Of a stretch of DNA of 32,073 nt, positions 14,174 to 22,070 are shown piece after piece (positions within the stretch are counted from its first letter, which is position 1; each line of letters starts with the position of its first letter). The stretch is from NCBI GenBank assembly GCA_009885805.1, contig VFJZ01000033.1:1-32073 (forward strand), read 5' to 3'. The DNA is from Actinomycetota bacterium (GTDB lineage Bacteria > Actinomycetota > Thermoleophilia > Gaiellales > F1-60-MAGs149). The notes beneath the pieces are model-generated. The model saw only the letters and a list, made by a program, of their open reading frames with translations. It searched no databases and had not been told where the DNA came from. Position numbers and translations under genes: made by a program.

Positions 14174-16342
14174 ATGACCGGTACGACCAGGAATCTCGCC
14201 CACCGCATGGGTCGCTGGAGCGGGCTGCACCCGTGGCGCGCCATCATCGGCTGGGTTACGTTCGTCGCGCTCTGCATCGGGCTCGGCTCCGCCGTCGGCA
14301 CGACCGAGATCGATGAAGCGCGCGGCGGCGCCGGCGAGTCCGGCGAGGCGGCACGGATGATCGACGACGCCGGCTTCAACGACCGGCCGGGTACGGAGAT
14401 GGTCATCATCCAGGCGCGGTCGGGTGCGCTCGGTGACGCGGCCTTGACGACGGCCGCCGCCGACGTGACCGCGCGGCTGGACGCCGTTGATGACGTCGCG
14501 GCGATCCGCGAGCCGGTCCGCTCCAGTGACGGCCGGTCGGCGATGCTCGAGTTCGACATCGCCGGGCCCGCCGACGGCGCCGGCGACAAGGTCGGCCCGA
14601 TGCTCGACGCCGTCGCCGCGTCGGCTGCAGCCCACCCGGATCTGCGCGTCGAGCAGTTCGGCGACGCCTCGGCCGGCCGGGCGCTGGACGACGCCCTCGC
14701 CTCGGACTTCCAGAAGGCCGAGTTCCTCTCGATCCCGATCACGCTCGTGATCCTCATCGTCGCATTCGGCGCGCTGCTCGCCGCGGGCATCCCGGTGCTG
14801 CTCGGCCTGACGTCGGTCTTCGCCGCGATGGGCCTCGTCTCGCTGACGTCGGCGCTCGTCCCGACCTCGTCGGGCGCGCCGATCCTGATGATGCTGATCG
14901 GCATGGCCGTCGGCGTCGACTACTCGCTGTTCTACCTGAAGCGCGAGCGCGAGGAGCGTGCCGCCGGCGCCGGCAAGATGGCTGCACTCGAAGCGGCGGC
15001 CGCCACGAGCGGACACGCGGTGCTGATCAGCGGCCTGACCGTGATGACGTCACTCGCCGGGCTGTTCTTCATGGGTGACGCGGACGGCACCGCGATGGCG
15101 ATCGGCTCGATCCTCGTCGTCGGTGTCGCCGTGCTCGGCTCGCTGACCGTACTCCCGGCCGTGCTCGCGAAGCTCGGCGACCGCGTGCACCACAGCCGCC
15201 TGCCGCTCCTGCGCCGCGTCGGCCGCACCCAGCGGGACTCGCGCCTGTGGGGGATCGTGCTCGGCCACGTGCTGCGGCGCCCAGCGGTCTCCCTCGCCGC
15301 AGGTGTTGCGATCCTCGTCGCCCTCGCGCTACCCGCACTCGGCATGGACACGAAGGTCACCGGCATCGCCGACCTGCCGCGCGACGCCCTCCCGGTCCTA
15401 CAGACCTACGACCGGATCGACGCCGCGTTTCCGGCGGAGGCCGCCTCGGCACAGGCCGTCGTCCGCGCCCCCGATGCGGGCGCACCGACCGTCACAGCGG
15501 CGATCGCGACGCTGTCGGAGCGCGCGCTGGCCGAGGGCGTCATCACCTCGCCCGCGACCACGGAGCTGAACGACGACAAGACGGTCGCGATCGTCTCGCT
15601 CCCGCTCGTCGGCGACGGCTCGGACGCCACGTCGAGGAGCGCCCTCGCAACGATGCGCGATGACCTCATCCCGGCCACGCTCGGCGCCGTCGCCGGCACG
15701 ACGTTCGCCGTCGGCGGCGAGACCGCACAGACGGTTGACGAGGGCATCGCCTTCTCGGAGCGCGCACCGCTCGTGTTCGCCGCCGTGCTCGTGATGGCGT
15801 TCGTGCTGCTGCTCGTCTCGTTCCGCTCGATCGTGATCCCGATCAAGGCGATCATCCTCAACCTGCTGTCGGTGGCGGCGTCGTTCGGCGTGCTGACGCT
15901 CGTATTCCAGCACGGCCTCGGCGAGCCGTTCGGGCTGACAGCGACCGACGGCATCGTCTCGTGGTTGCCGATGTTCCTGTTCGTCATCCTGTTCGGGCTC
16001 TCGATGGACTACCACGTGTTCATCCTGAGCCGCGTCCGCGAGGGCTGGCAGTCCGGCCTCACCACCACGGCGGCGGTCGAGCGTGGCATCCGCTCGACGG
16101 CCGGTGTCGTCACGGCCGCCGCCCTCGTGATGGTGGCGGTGTTCTCGATCTTCGCCACGCTGACGCTGGTCGACCTGCAGCAGTTCGGCGTCGGGCTCGC
16201 CGTCGCCGTGCTGATCGACGCGACCCTCGTGCGTGGTGTCGTGCTCCCTGCGGCGATGCAGCTGCTCGGACGCTGGAACTGGTATCTGCCGCGCGGCCTC
16301 ACCTGGCTGCCGGCGCCGCGCGAGGTGCGAGAGTCGGCCTGA
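14174..16342 (+). CDS. MMPL/RND-family transporter
   Basis: The 722-residue membrane protein has the duplicated MMPL layout. A first membrane helix (about 23-42) is followed by an external loop with FNDRPGTEMVIIQARSG. A helix block follows (LSIPITLVILIVAFGALLAAGIPVLLG to ILMMLIGMAVGVDYSLFYLKRERE), then a second helix and loop, and a second block (VFAAVLVMAFVLLLVSFRSIVIPIKAIILN to VILFGLSMDYHVFILSRVREGW). GVDYSLF and SMDYHVF are the paired family motifs in the proton-relay helices. Such proteins export lipids or small hydrophobic molecules with proton motive force. The ATG at 14174 has GGAGGA seven bases upstream. The frame extends back to 14033, but without a better start. An operator-like repeat lies upstream; the gene is alone and convergent with DUF2237. 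Confidence 0.94.
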   Translation: MTGTTRNLAHRMGRWSGLHPWRAIIGWVTFVALCIGLGSAVGTTEIDEARGGAGESGEAARMIDDAGFNDRPGTEMVIIQARSGALGDAALTTAAADVTARLDAVDDVAAIREPVRSSDGRSAMLEFDIAGPADGAGDKVGPMLDAVAASAAAHPDLRVEQFGDASAGRALDDALASDFQKAEFLSIPITLVILIVAFGALLAAGIPVLLGLTSVFAAMGLVSLTSALVPTSSGAPILMMLIGMAVGVDYSLFYLKREREERAAGAGKMAALEAAAATSGHAVLISGLTVMTSLAGLFFMGDADGTAMAIGSILVVGVAVLGSLTVLPAVLAKLGDRVHHSRLPLLRRVGRTQRDSRLWGIVLGHVLRRPAVSLAAGVAILVALALPALGMDTKVTGIADLPRDALPVLQTYDRIDAAFPAEAASAQAVVRAPDAGAPTVTAAIATLSERALAEGVITSPATTELNDDKTVAIVSLPLVGDGSDATSRSALATMRDDLIPATLGAVAGTTFAVGGETAQTVDEGIAFSERAPLVFAAVLVMAFVLLLVSFRSIVIPIKAIILNLLSVAASFGVLTLVFQHGLGEPFGLTATDGIVSWLPMFLFVILFGLSMDYHVFILSRVREGWQSGLTTTAAVERGIRSTAGVVTAAALVMVAVFSIFATLTLVDLQQFGVGLAVAVLIDATLVRGVVLPAAMQLLGRWNWYLPRGLTWLPAPREVRESA

Positions 16343-16356
16343 TCGACGTTCTTCGG

Positions 16357-16740
16357 TCAGTTCGACCCAGGCGCGACCGCGAACGCGGTGAGGAGATCGA
16401 TCGGCACGATCTCCGTCACCCGTTCGTGCGTCGCGCCCAGCACGACCGGCGCCGCACAGCCGGCGCGGTGCGCCTCGAGCCAGCGCGCGGCGCAGACGCA
16501 CCAGTGGTCGCCCGCCTGCAGACCCGGGAAACCCCACTCCGGCCGTGGCGTCGTCAGATCGTTGCCCGCCATCTGGCTGAAGGCGAGGAACTCCTCCGTC
16601 ATGACGACGCAGACGGTGTGGCTGCCGACATCCTCGGGGCCTGTGCCGCAACAGCCGTCCCGGTAGAAGCCGGTCAATGGGTCGTGCGAGCAGGGGAGCA
16701 GGTCCCCGCCGACCACGTTCACGTCAGGATCACGCGTCAC
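16357..16740 (-). CDS. DUF2237 family protein
   Basis: The 127-residue protein is a full-length DUF2237 member: NVVGGDLLPCSHDPLTGFYRDGCCGTGPEDVGSHTVCVVMTEEFLAFS at 8-55, then GNDLTTPRPEWGFPGLQAGDHWCVCAARW and PVVLGATHERVTEIVP. The Cys-rich pattern (C17, C30, C31, C44, C81, C83) is part of the family signature and may bind a metal or cofactor; its function is not established. The GTG at 16740 is six bases after a TACGAT -10 box, so the mRNA is probably leaderless. It is monocistronic and convergent with the MMPL gene (14-base gap). Confidence 0.93.
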   Translation of the reverse strand: MTRDPDVNVVGGDLLPCSHDPLTGFYRDGCCGTGPEDVGSHTVCVVMTEEFLAFSQMAGNDLTTPRPEWGFPGLQAGDHWCVCAARWLEAHRAGCAAPVVLGATHERVTEIVPIDLLTAFAVAPGSN

Positions 16741-16746
16741 GCCTCG

Positions 16747-16752
16747 ATCGTA
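16747..16752 (-). promoter_or_regulatory. -10 box of a leaderless promoter (TACGAT, 6 nt before GTG 16740)
   Basis: TACGAT followed by CGAGGC precedes the GTG directly on the minus strand. The pattern matches the other leaderless starts in the window. Confidence 0.6.
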
Positions 16753-16811
16753 GCGGCCCGAACGGGTCAGCGACGGACGTGAACGAGTGCCGCCCGCGCG
16801 GCTTGATGGCA

Positions 16812-16817
16812 TAGACT
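16812..16817 (+). promoter_or_regulatory. -10 box (TAGACT) of the phoX-like gene, with leader
   Basis: TAGACT lies 29 bases before the ATG at 16847. The leader carries AAGGAGG just before the start codon, so this gene uses a Shine-Dalgarno site, in contrast to the leaderless genes around it. No good -35 element is visible. Confidence 0.5.
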
Positions 16818-16846
16818 CGCCGTAGGGACATTCCGAAGGAGGCAGG

Positions 16847-17989
16847 ATGAGGACGACTCGGGCAGAACTTCTGCGCCGCGGCGCCGGCGGCGCTGCACTC
16901 CTCGCGCTGGGCGTGACCGGGCTCGGACGCCCACGCGCCGCGCGAGCCGCCGTCGGCGGGCCGTACGGCCCGCTCGGGCCGGCCGACGCCAACGGCCTGC
17001 GACTGCCGGCCGGATTCAGGTCGCGCCTGATCGCCGTCACCGGCCAGCCGGTCGCGCCCACGTCCTACGTCTGGCACGAGCAGCCCGACGGCGGGCAGAC
17101 GTTCGCGCTCCGCGGCGGCGGCTGGCTCCTCGCCCAGAACGGCGAGGACAACGGTCAGCGGGGCGGGACGTCGGTGCTGCAGTTCGACCGCGGCGGCGCG
17201 GTGGTCGATGCCTACCGGATCCTCATCGGGACGAAGTGGAACTGCCATGGTGGCGCAACGCCGTGGGGGACGTGGCTGTCGTGCGAGGAGTACCCGGACG
17301 GGCTCGTCTGGGAGTGCGACCCGTACCGCCCGGGGCAGGGGGTTGCACGGCCGGCGCTCGGCGCGTTCATCCACGAAGCCGCGCCGGTGCACCCGCGCAG
17401 CGGATTCGTCTACCTGACCGAAGACGCGAACGACTCGCGCCTGTACCGGTTCCGGCCCACGAGGCCGGGCGACCTCACGGCCGGGCAGCTCGAGGCGGCG
17501 TCGGTCGCGACGTCGGGCGCGGTGACCTGGGTGAAGGTGTCGCCGAAGAACGCCTACCGCGGTCGCGACACGACCGAGTTCAAGCGGCTCGAGGGCGCCT
17601 GGATCTCGCGCGACGTCCTCTACTTCACGACGACGACGGACGACCGCGTGTGGGCCCTCGACCTGCTCGGCATGCGGATGTCCGTCCTCTACGACGGCGT
17701 CGCTACCGGCGGCCCGCTGCACAACCCCGACAACATCACGGTCCACGAGCCGACCGGCCACCTCTACGTCGGTGAGGACGGTGACGACCTGGAACTCGTG
17801 CTGTTCGCGCGTGAAGCGGTCGGCTGGGCGCCGTCGCCGTTCCTGCAACTCGTCGGGCACGGCGGGTCCGAGGTGTGCGGTCCGGCGTTCAGCCCCGACG
17901 GTCGCCGCCTCTACGTGAACTCGCAGCGCGGGATCGACGCGCACCACGGGCGCACCTACGAGATCACCGGGCCGTTCGCGAGCGGGTAG
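16847..17989 (+). CDS. PhoX-like alkaline phosphatase family protein (DUF839), Tat-exported
   Basis: The 380-residue protein begins with a Tat-like signal: R10-R11 followed by GAGGAALLALGVTGLG and an Ala-rich cleavage area near residue 35. The body follows the PhoX/DUF839 pattern: NCHGGATPWGTWLSCEE, HEAAPVHPRSGFVYLTEDANDSRLYRF, FKRLEGAWI, NPDNITVHEPTGHLYVGEDGDD and CGPAFSPDGRRLYVNSQR. PhoX enzymes are Ca/Fe-dependent phosphatases with a six-bladed propeller; this protein is shorter than classical PhoX (about 600 residues), so true phosphatase activity is uncertain. The ATG is supported by GGAGG six bases upstream. It converges with the cupin gene after six bases. Confidence 0.88.
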   Translation: MRTTRAELLRRGAGGAALLALGVTGLGRPRAARAAVGGPYGPLGPADANGLRLPAGFRSRLIAVTGQPVAPTSYVWHEQPDGGQTFALRGGGWLLAQNGEDNGQRGGTSVLQFDRGGAVVDAYRILIGTKWNCHGGATPWGTWLSCEEYPDGLVWECDPYRPGQGVARPALGAFIHEAAPVHPRSGFVYLTEDANDSRLYRFRPTRPGDLTAGQLEAASVATSGAVTWVKVSPKNAYRGRDTTEFKRLEGAWISRDVLYFTTTTDDRVWALDLLGMRMSVLYDGVATGGPLHNPDNITVHEPTGHLYVGEDGDDLELVLFAREAVGWAPSPFLQLVGHGGSEVCGPAFSPDGRRLYVNSQRGIDAHHGRTYEITGPFASG

Positions 17990-17995
17990 CGACGA

Positions 17996-18337
17996 TCAGG
18001 CCGACGCGAAGACGGCGGTCAGGTCCTCGCTGACCGTGTAGCGGCAACGCGCGCCATTGCGCACCAGGACAAGGTCGCCGGCACCGAGGCGCGCAGGTGC
18101 GCCGTCGTCGATCGCGAGCTCGACCGTCCCGGCGACGACGTAGATCCCCTCGTCACGCGTCGGCGTCACCTCGACCGTCAGCGGCGGGCAACGCCAGATG
18201 CCGAAGATCACGCGCGGGGCGTCGCCGCCGTCGAACTCGAGCAGGTGCAGCGACCCGAACGGATCGCGGTCGCCGTTGACGGCGAACGGCGTGTACGTCC
18301 CGGCCTGGGCGCTGGAGATGCTGTGCGTGTCGGTCAC
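17996..18337 (-). CDS. Small cupin-domain protein
   Basis: The 113-residue protein is a single cupin: VIFGIWRCPPLTVEVTPTRDEGIYVVAGTVELAIDDG forms the first conserved strand set and RLGAGDLVLVRNGARCRYTVSED the second. The usual metal-binding histidines of motif 1 are mostly replaced (only the Glu of DEGIYVVAG is obvious), so it may bind a ligand without a metal. The GTG at 18337 is chosen because a -10 box TATCCT lies seven bases before it; a GTG at 18358 is also in frame but falls upstream of that box. It is divergent from the MFS gene with 23 bases between start codons. Function unknown. Confidence 0.82.
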   Translation of the reverse strand: MTDTHSISSAQAGTYTPFAVNGDRDPFGSLHLLEFDGGDAPRVIFGIWRCPPLTVEVTPTRDEGIYVVAGTVELAIDDGAPARLGAGDLVLVRNGARCRYTVSEDLTAVFASA

Positions 18338-18344
18338 GGCGGGA

Positions 18345-18354
18345 AGGATAGAGT
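18345..18354. promoter_or_regulatory. Bidirectional promoter: two overlapping -10 boxes for cupin (-) and MFS (+)
   Basis: On the minus strand TATCCT (18350-18345) is seven bases before GTG 18337. On the plus strand TAGAGT (18349-18354) is six bases before GTG 18361. The boxes share the TA at 18349-18350. Only 23 bases separate the start codons and no Shine-Dalgarno site fits, so both transcripts are expected to be leaderless. Confidence 0.7.
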
Positions 18355-18360
18355 CCACCC

Positions 18361-19485
18361 GTGGTTTCGCCCGTTCGCGCCTGCTCGACCGGGCTGTTCA
18401 CGTTCGGGCTCGCGGTTGCCATGCTCGGGCCGATCCTGCCCGGGATCCGCGCTGATCTGGGCGCGGGCGACATCGCCTCTGGCGGATTCATCGCCGCCGG
18501 CGGCGCCGGCTGGGGACTCGGCGTGCTGTCCGCCGGGCGTCTGTCGCAGCGGCGGGGTCGCCGCGCGTCGTTCGGTCTCGGGACGGCCGGGCTGACGGCA
18601 GGCCTGGTGGTCCTCGCAGCTGCCCCGGCCGTTGCGATCGCGATCGGCGCGGTCTTCGCGCTCAGTCTCGGCGGCGGTCTCATCACGGGCTCGGCCAACG
18701 CCGCGATGGCCGAGACGGGTGACCGGGCACTGGCGATCGCCAATGGCTTCTTCGCGATCGGCGCGATCACCGGCCCGCTGCTCGCGAGCGCGCTCGTCGG
18801 GCTCGGCCCGGGCTGGCGCGCGGCTCCTGCGCTGGCCGCCGTCCTGTGCGCCGCGACCGTGCCGCTCGCGCGAGCGCTGCCTGCGGGCCTGCCAGCGACA
18901 GCCGGCGCGCGCCACGGGGCGGGCGGCCTGATCCGCCGCCCGCTGTTCATCGGGCTCGCGGCGGTGATGGCGATCGACGTTGCCGCGGAGGCCGGCTTCG
19001 TCGGCTGGGTGGCAACGTACGCCACGGAGGAACGGGCGATCGCGGACTGGCTGGCGGCGCTGGCGCCGATGGCGTTCTGGACCGGCGTCGCCATCTCGCG
19101 GTTCACCGCGGCGCGATGGCCGGTCGGTCCTCGTGCGCTCGCGCCGATGATCGCCTGCGCGAGTGTCGGCACGCTGCTCGTGCTGGCCCTGCCGGGCGCA
19201 GCCGGCGTTCTCGGCGGATCGCTGATCGTCGGGCTGGCGGCCGGCCCGGTCTTCCCGATCGTCATGACGGCCGTCGGCCGGCTGTTCCCGAACGACCTCG
19301 ATGTCGCGGCCGGCCTGATCCTCGGCGCGACCGGGGCCGGCGAGATGCTCGTTCCGCTCGCCCTCGGCACGGCAGCGGCGGTGTCGGGAACGACCGCCGC
19401 GGGACTCGTCGTCGTCGCGGTGACGTTCGCCATCGCGACGGTCGTGGCGCTCGCGGTGCAGTCGCGGCGCCCCGCGTACGCCTGA
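18361..19485 (+). CDS. MFS transporter
   Basis: This 374-residue major facilitator protein has about 12 predicted membrane helices and almost no long loops. The helix 2-3 loop reads GRLSQRRGRRASFGLG, the family A-motif position (G-x-x-x-R-x-G-R-R). Other hydrophobic segments are TGLFTFGLAVAMLGPILPG, LGGGLITGSANAAMAE, LAIANGFFAIGAITGPLLASALVGLG and the C-terminal AAGLILGATGAGEMLVPLALGTAAAV. It likely exports or imports a small solute; the substrate is unknown. The GTG is fixed by the -10 box six bases upstream. It is followed after 24 bases by the ATP-grasp gene, which also has its own -10 box. Linkage with the ATP-grasp and C45 genes suggests it may export their product. Confidence 0.9.
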   Translation: MVSPVRACSTGLFTFGLAVAMLGPILPGIRADLGAGDIASGGFIAAGGAGWGLGVLSAGRLSQRRGRRASFGLGTAGLTAGLVVLAAAPAVAIAIGAVFALSLGGGLITGSANAAMAETGDRALAIANGFFAIGAITGPLLASALVGLGPGWRAAPALAAVLCAATVPLARALPAGLPATAGARHGAGGLIRRPLFIGLAAVMAIDVAAEAGFVGWVATYATEERAIADWLAALAPMAFWTGVAISRFTAARWPVGPRALAPMIACASVGTLLVLALPGAAGVLGGSLIVGLAAGPVFPIVMTAVGRLFPNDLDVAAGLILGATGAGEMLVPLALGTAAAVSGTTAAGLVVVAVTFAIATVVALAVQSRRPAYA

Positions 19486-19493
19486 TCTCGCGG

Positions 19494-19499
19494 TATCGT
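19494..19499 (+). promoter_or_regulatory. -10 box (TATCGT) before the ATP-grasp gene
   Basis: TATCGT ends ten bases before the ATG at 19510, so the leader would be about 3-4 bases. A GTG at 19498 is in frame but overlaps the box, which favours the ATG. Confidence 0.5.
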
Positions 19500-19509
19500 G
19501 GCGCGCACG

Positions 19510-21078
19510 ATGAAGAAGCTCGCCGCCCTTCTCGCCGCGCTCGGCGCGGCGACGCTCGCCGCCGCGAAGTTCCGGCGCCGGTCCGTTCCCGCCCCGCCTG
19601 TGCCGGCGCCGGCACAGGCCGACGGCGTGCTTCGCGGCATCTCCGAGATCCGCAATTTCTTCCGCCGCAACGAGACGCCGATCTACTTCGTCTCGGCGAC
19701 CGCGTTCAACCTGCTCGGCATCGACCGCTGGGTCCGCAACTTCACGTTCGTCAACTGGTACGACTCCTTCGACGGTCGGCACCCCAACGTCTTCGTGCCG
19801 ACCGAGCGCGCCCGTCACGAGTTCGAGTCGATCGAGGAGATCGTCAACCACCTCCTCGGCCACAAGGAGGTCGCCGACCTCGTCGAGCGACGCGGCGGCA
19901 CGGGCAAGGCGTGCTTCCTGATGTTCGACGCGGAGACCGAGGCGAACCTCGCCGCGCTCGGCCTCGACCTCGCCTTCCCGTCGAGCGAGTTGCGCACGCG
20001 GCTCGACTCGAAGATCGTCACGACGCAACTGGGCAACGAGGCGGGCGTTCCGAGCGTGCCGAACACGCTCGGCGAGGCGTCCAGCTACGCCGACCTCGTC
20101 GCGCTCGCCGACGGCGCCGGGCTCGGCGCGGACCTCGTCGTCCAGACGCCGTACGGCGACTCCGGCCAGACGACCTTCTTCATCGCCAGCGAGGACGACT
20201 GGGACGAGCACGCGTCGAAGATCGTCGACGAGCCGATCAAGGTGATGCGGCGGATCGACCCGCGCGAGGCGGCCGTCGAGGGCGTCGTCACCCGGCACGG
20301 CACGCTCGTCGGCCCGGTCATGACGGAGCTCGCGGGCTTCCCGGAGCTGACGCCGTACGGGGGCGGCTGGTGCGGCAACGAGGTGCGCGCGGGACTGTTC
20401 TCCGACGAGCACCGTGAGCTCGCTCGGCGCTACACGCGGCAGCTCGGCGACCGCCTGCGCGACGAGGGCTACCGCGGCTACTTCGAGCTCGATTTCCTCG
20501 TCGACGCCGCCAGCGGTGAGCTGTACCTCGGCGAACTCAACCCGCGGGTCACCGGCGCCAGTTCGATGACGAACGTGACCGCGGTCGCGTACGGCGACAT
20601 GCCGCTCTTCCTCTTCCACCTGCTCGAATTCATGGACGTCGACTACGAGATCGACGTCGACGAGCTCAACGAGCGCTGGGCGAGTCCGCAGAGCGTCGAT
20701 GCCTGGAGCCAGTTCATCCTCAAGCAGGTCGAAGACGAGGTCGGGCTGATCACGGCGGCGCCCGAGTCGGGGATCTGGCGGATGGGCGCCGACGACACCA
20801 TCGCGTTCGTCCGACACGACACCGACTGGCACACCGTCGCGGACGAGAGCGAGGCGTTCTACCTGCGGATCGCCCAGGCAGGCGGCTACCGCTACCCGGG
20901 TGCCGACCTCGGCATCCTCGTCACCCGGGGCGCCTTCATGGACGACGAGCACGAGCTCGGCGACCGCGCTCGGCACTGGATCGAGCAGATCAAGGCGCAG
21001 TTCTCGTCCGTGCCGCTCCCCGACGACGAGAAGGTCGAGGCACCCACGCCGGAGCCATTTGGCTTCAAGATGCTGTAG
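19510..21078 (+). CDS. ATP-grasp ligase with N-terminal membrane anchor (biotin carboxylase/CPSase-like fold)
   Basis: The 522-residue protein starts with a hydrophobic helix (MKKLAALLAALGAATLAAAKFRRRS) and a Pro/Ala linker to about residue 38, so it is probably membrane-anchored. The body is an ATP-grasp enzyme: K168 in RLDSKIVTTQLGNEAGVPSVPN, the glycine-rich lid loop YGDSGQTTFF at 215-224, YFELDFLVD at 324-332, and LGELNPRVTGASSMTN at 340-355, whose Glu and Asn coordinate Mg-ATP. The region after 360 is specific to this subgroup. ATP-grasp ligases activate a carboxylate as acyl phosphate and join it to an amine or thiol; there is no biotin-carboxylase companion here. The C45 gene follows after two bases. 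The substrate is unknown. Confidence 0.87.
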   Translation: MKKLAALLAALGAATLAAAKFRRRSVPAPPVPAPAQADGVLRGISEIRNFFRRNETPIYFVSATAFNLLGIDRWVRNFTFVNWYDSFDGRHPNVFVPTERARHEFESIEEIVNHLLGHKEVADLVERRGGTGKACFLMFDAETEANLAALGLDLAFPSSELRTRLDSKIVTTQLGNEAGVPSVPNTLGEASSYADLVALADGAGLGADLVVQTPYGDSGQTTFFIASEDDWDEHASKIVDEPIKVMRRIDPREAAVEGVVTRHGTLVGPVMTELAGFPELTPYGGGWCGNEVRAGLFSDEHRELARRYTRQLGDRLRDEGYRGYFELDFLVDAASGELYLGELNPRVTGASSMTNVTAVAYGDMPLFLFHLLEFMDVDYEIDVDELNERWASPQSVDAWSQFILKQVEDEVGLITAAPESGIWRMGADDTIAFVRHDTDWHTVADESEAFYLRIAQAGGYRYPGADLGILVTRGAFMDDEHELGDRARHWIEQIKAQFSSVPLPDDEKVEAPTPEPFGFKML

Positions 21079-21080
21079 GG

Positions 21081-22070
21081 ATGCAGTCGTTTCCGCTCAC
21101 GTTGCAGGCGTTCGCCGAACCCGAGCCCGGGGATCGCTGGCGCGCGCTGTTCACGGCCGCATGGCCGTCGTATCAGCGCTGGTTCCTCCGCCAGGGCGAC
21201 GCGGCACGACCGAACTACGTCACGTCACGGCGAATGGTGCGCGAGCACCTCCCGGAGTTGGCCGGCACGTACGACCGCGTCGTCGACCTCGCCGGCGGCG
21301 GCGACCAGGCGGCGCGGATGCTCTCGCTCTGGCGCCCGACCCCGTACCTGGCCGGCTGCTCGCAAGCAGCCCTGACCGACGCGGAGCCGGCCCTCGTCCG
21401 CAACTACGACTACGCGCCCGACCGCTTCGAGGGCACCGTTGTCGAGACGAGGTGGAGCGGCCGCCGCGTGATCGGTATGAGCGATTGCCTGTGGGGCCTC
21501 CTCGACGGCATCAACGACGACGGGCTGGCGGTGTCGCTGACGTTCGGCGGGCGGCAGGTGGTCGGCGACGGCTTCGGGATCCCGATCGTCGTGCGCTACC
21601 TGTTGGAGACGTGCTCGACGGTGAGTGAGGCACGCCGCGCGCTCGAGCGGATCCCGGTCAATCTCGCGCACAACCTCACGCTCGTCGACGCCAGGAACGA
21701 GGCGGCGACCGTCGAGGTCGGACCCGACCGCCGACCGCGCTGGCGAGCGACGCCGGTCGCCACCAATCATCAGGGCGTGATCGACTGGCCGGAGCACGCC
21801 CACTTCACGCGGACGATCGATCGGGAGCGGTGCCTGACCGATCTGATCGCCTCGCCGGCAACGACCGCCGAGACGCTCTCGGCTGCGTTCCTCGAACCGC
21901 CGCTGCACTCCGCGGCCTACTCGCGGGGCTTCGGCACCCTCTACACGGCCTGCTACGAACCGCTCACCGGCAGCGCCACGTACCGCTGGCCCGCCTCCAC
22001 CTGGCGACAGGCGTTCGACGCCTTCCACGAAGGCATTCACACGACCCACCTGGTGGAGCAGGCCGCGTGA
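21081..22070 (+). CDS. C45 family Ntn hydrolase/acyltransferase (penicillin acyltransferase-like)
   Basis: This 329-residue protein is of the C45 autoproteolytic acyltransferase family. A propeptide of 92 residues precedes YLAGCSQAAL, where C93 after Gly would become the N-terminal nucleophile on self-cleavage, as Gly-Cys does in acyl-CoA:6-APA acyltransferase. The following family motifs are present: VRNYDYAP, GMSDCLWGLLDGINDDGLAVSLTFGG, IVVRYLLETCSTVSEAR and NLTLVDARNEAATVEV. Such enzymes cleave or transfer amide-linked acyl groups. It lies two bases after the ATP-grasp ligase and overlaps the next gene as GTGA, so it is co-transcribed. There is no signal peptide, so action is cytoplasmic or at the inner face. 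Confidence 0.9.
   Translation: MQSFPLTLQAFAEPEPGDRWRALFTAAWPSYQRWFLRQGDAARPNYVTSRRMVREHLPELAGTYDRVVDLAGGGDQAARMLSLWRPTPYLAGCSQAALTDAEPALVRNYDYAPDRFEGTVVETRWSGRRVIGMSDCLWGLLDGINDDGLAVSLTFGGRQVVGDGFGIPIVVRYLLETCSTVSEARRALERIPVNLAHNLTLVDARNEAATVEVGPDRRPRWRATPVATNHQGVIDWPEHAHFTRTIDRERCLTDLIASPATTAETLSAAFLEPPLHSAAYSRGFGTLYTACYEPLTGSATYRWPASTWRQAFDAFHEGIHTTHLVEQAA

Noticed and set aside
16801-16817. TTGATG at 16803 as a -35 element for the PhoX-like gene
   Set aside because: It is only three bases from the TAGACT -10 box, far from the usual 16-18 base spacing.
18334-20976. 880-codon open frame on the minus strand
   Set aside because: It lies opposite the MFS and ATP-grasp genes, is rich in Arg/Asp/Glu/Val without domains, and is a shadow frame of GC-rich coding DNA.
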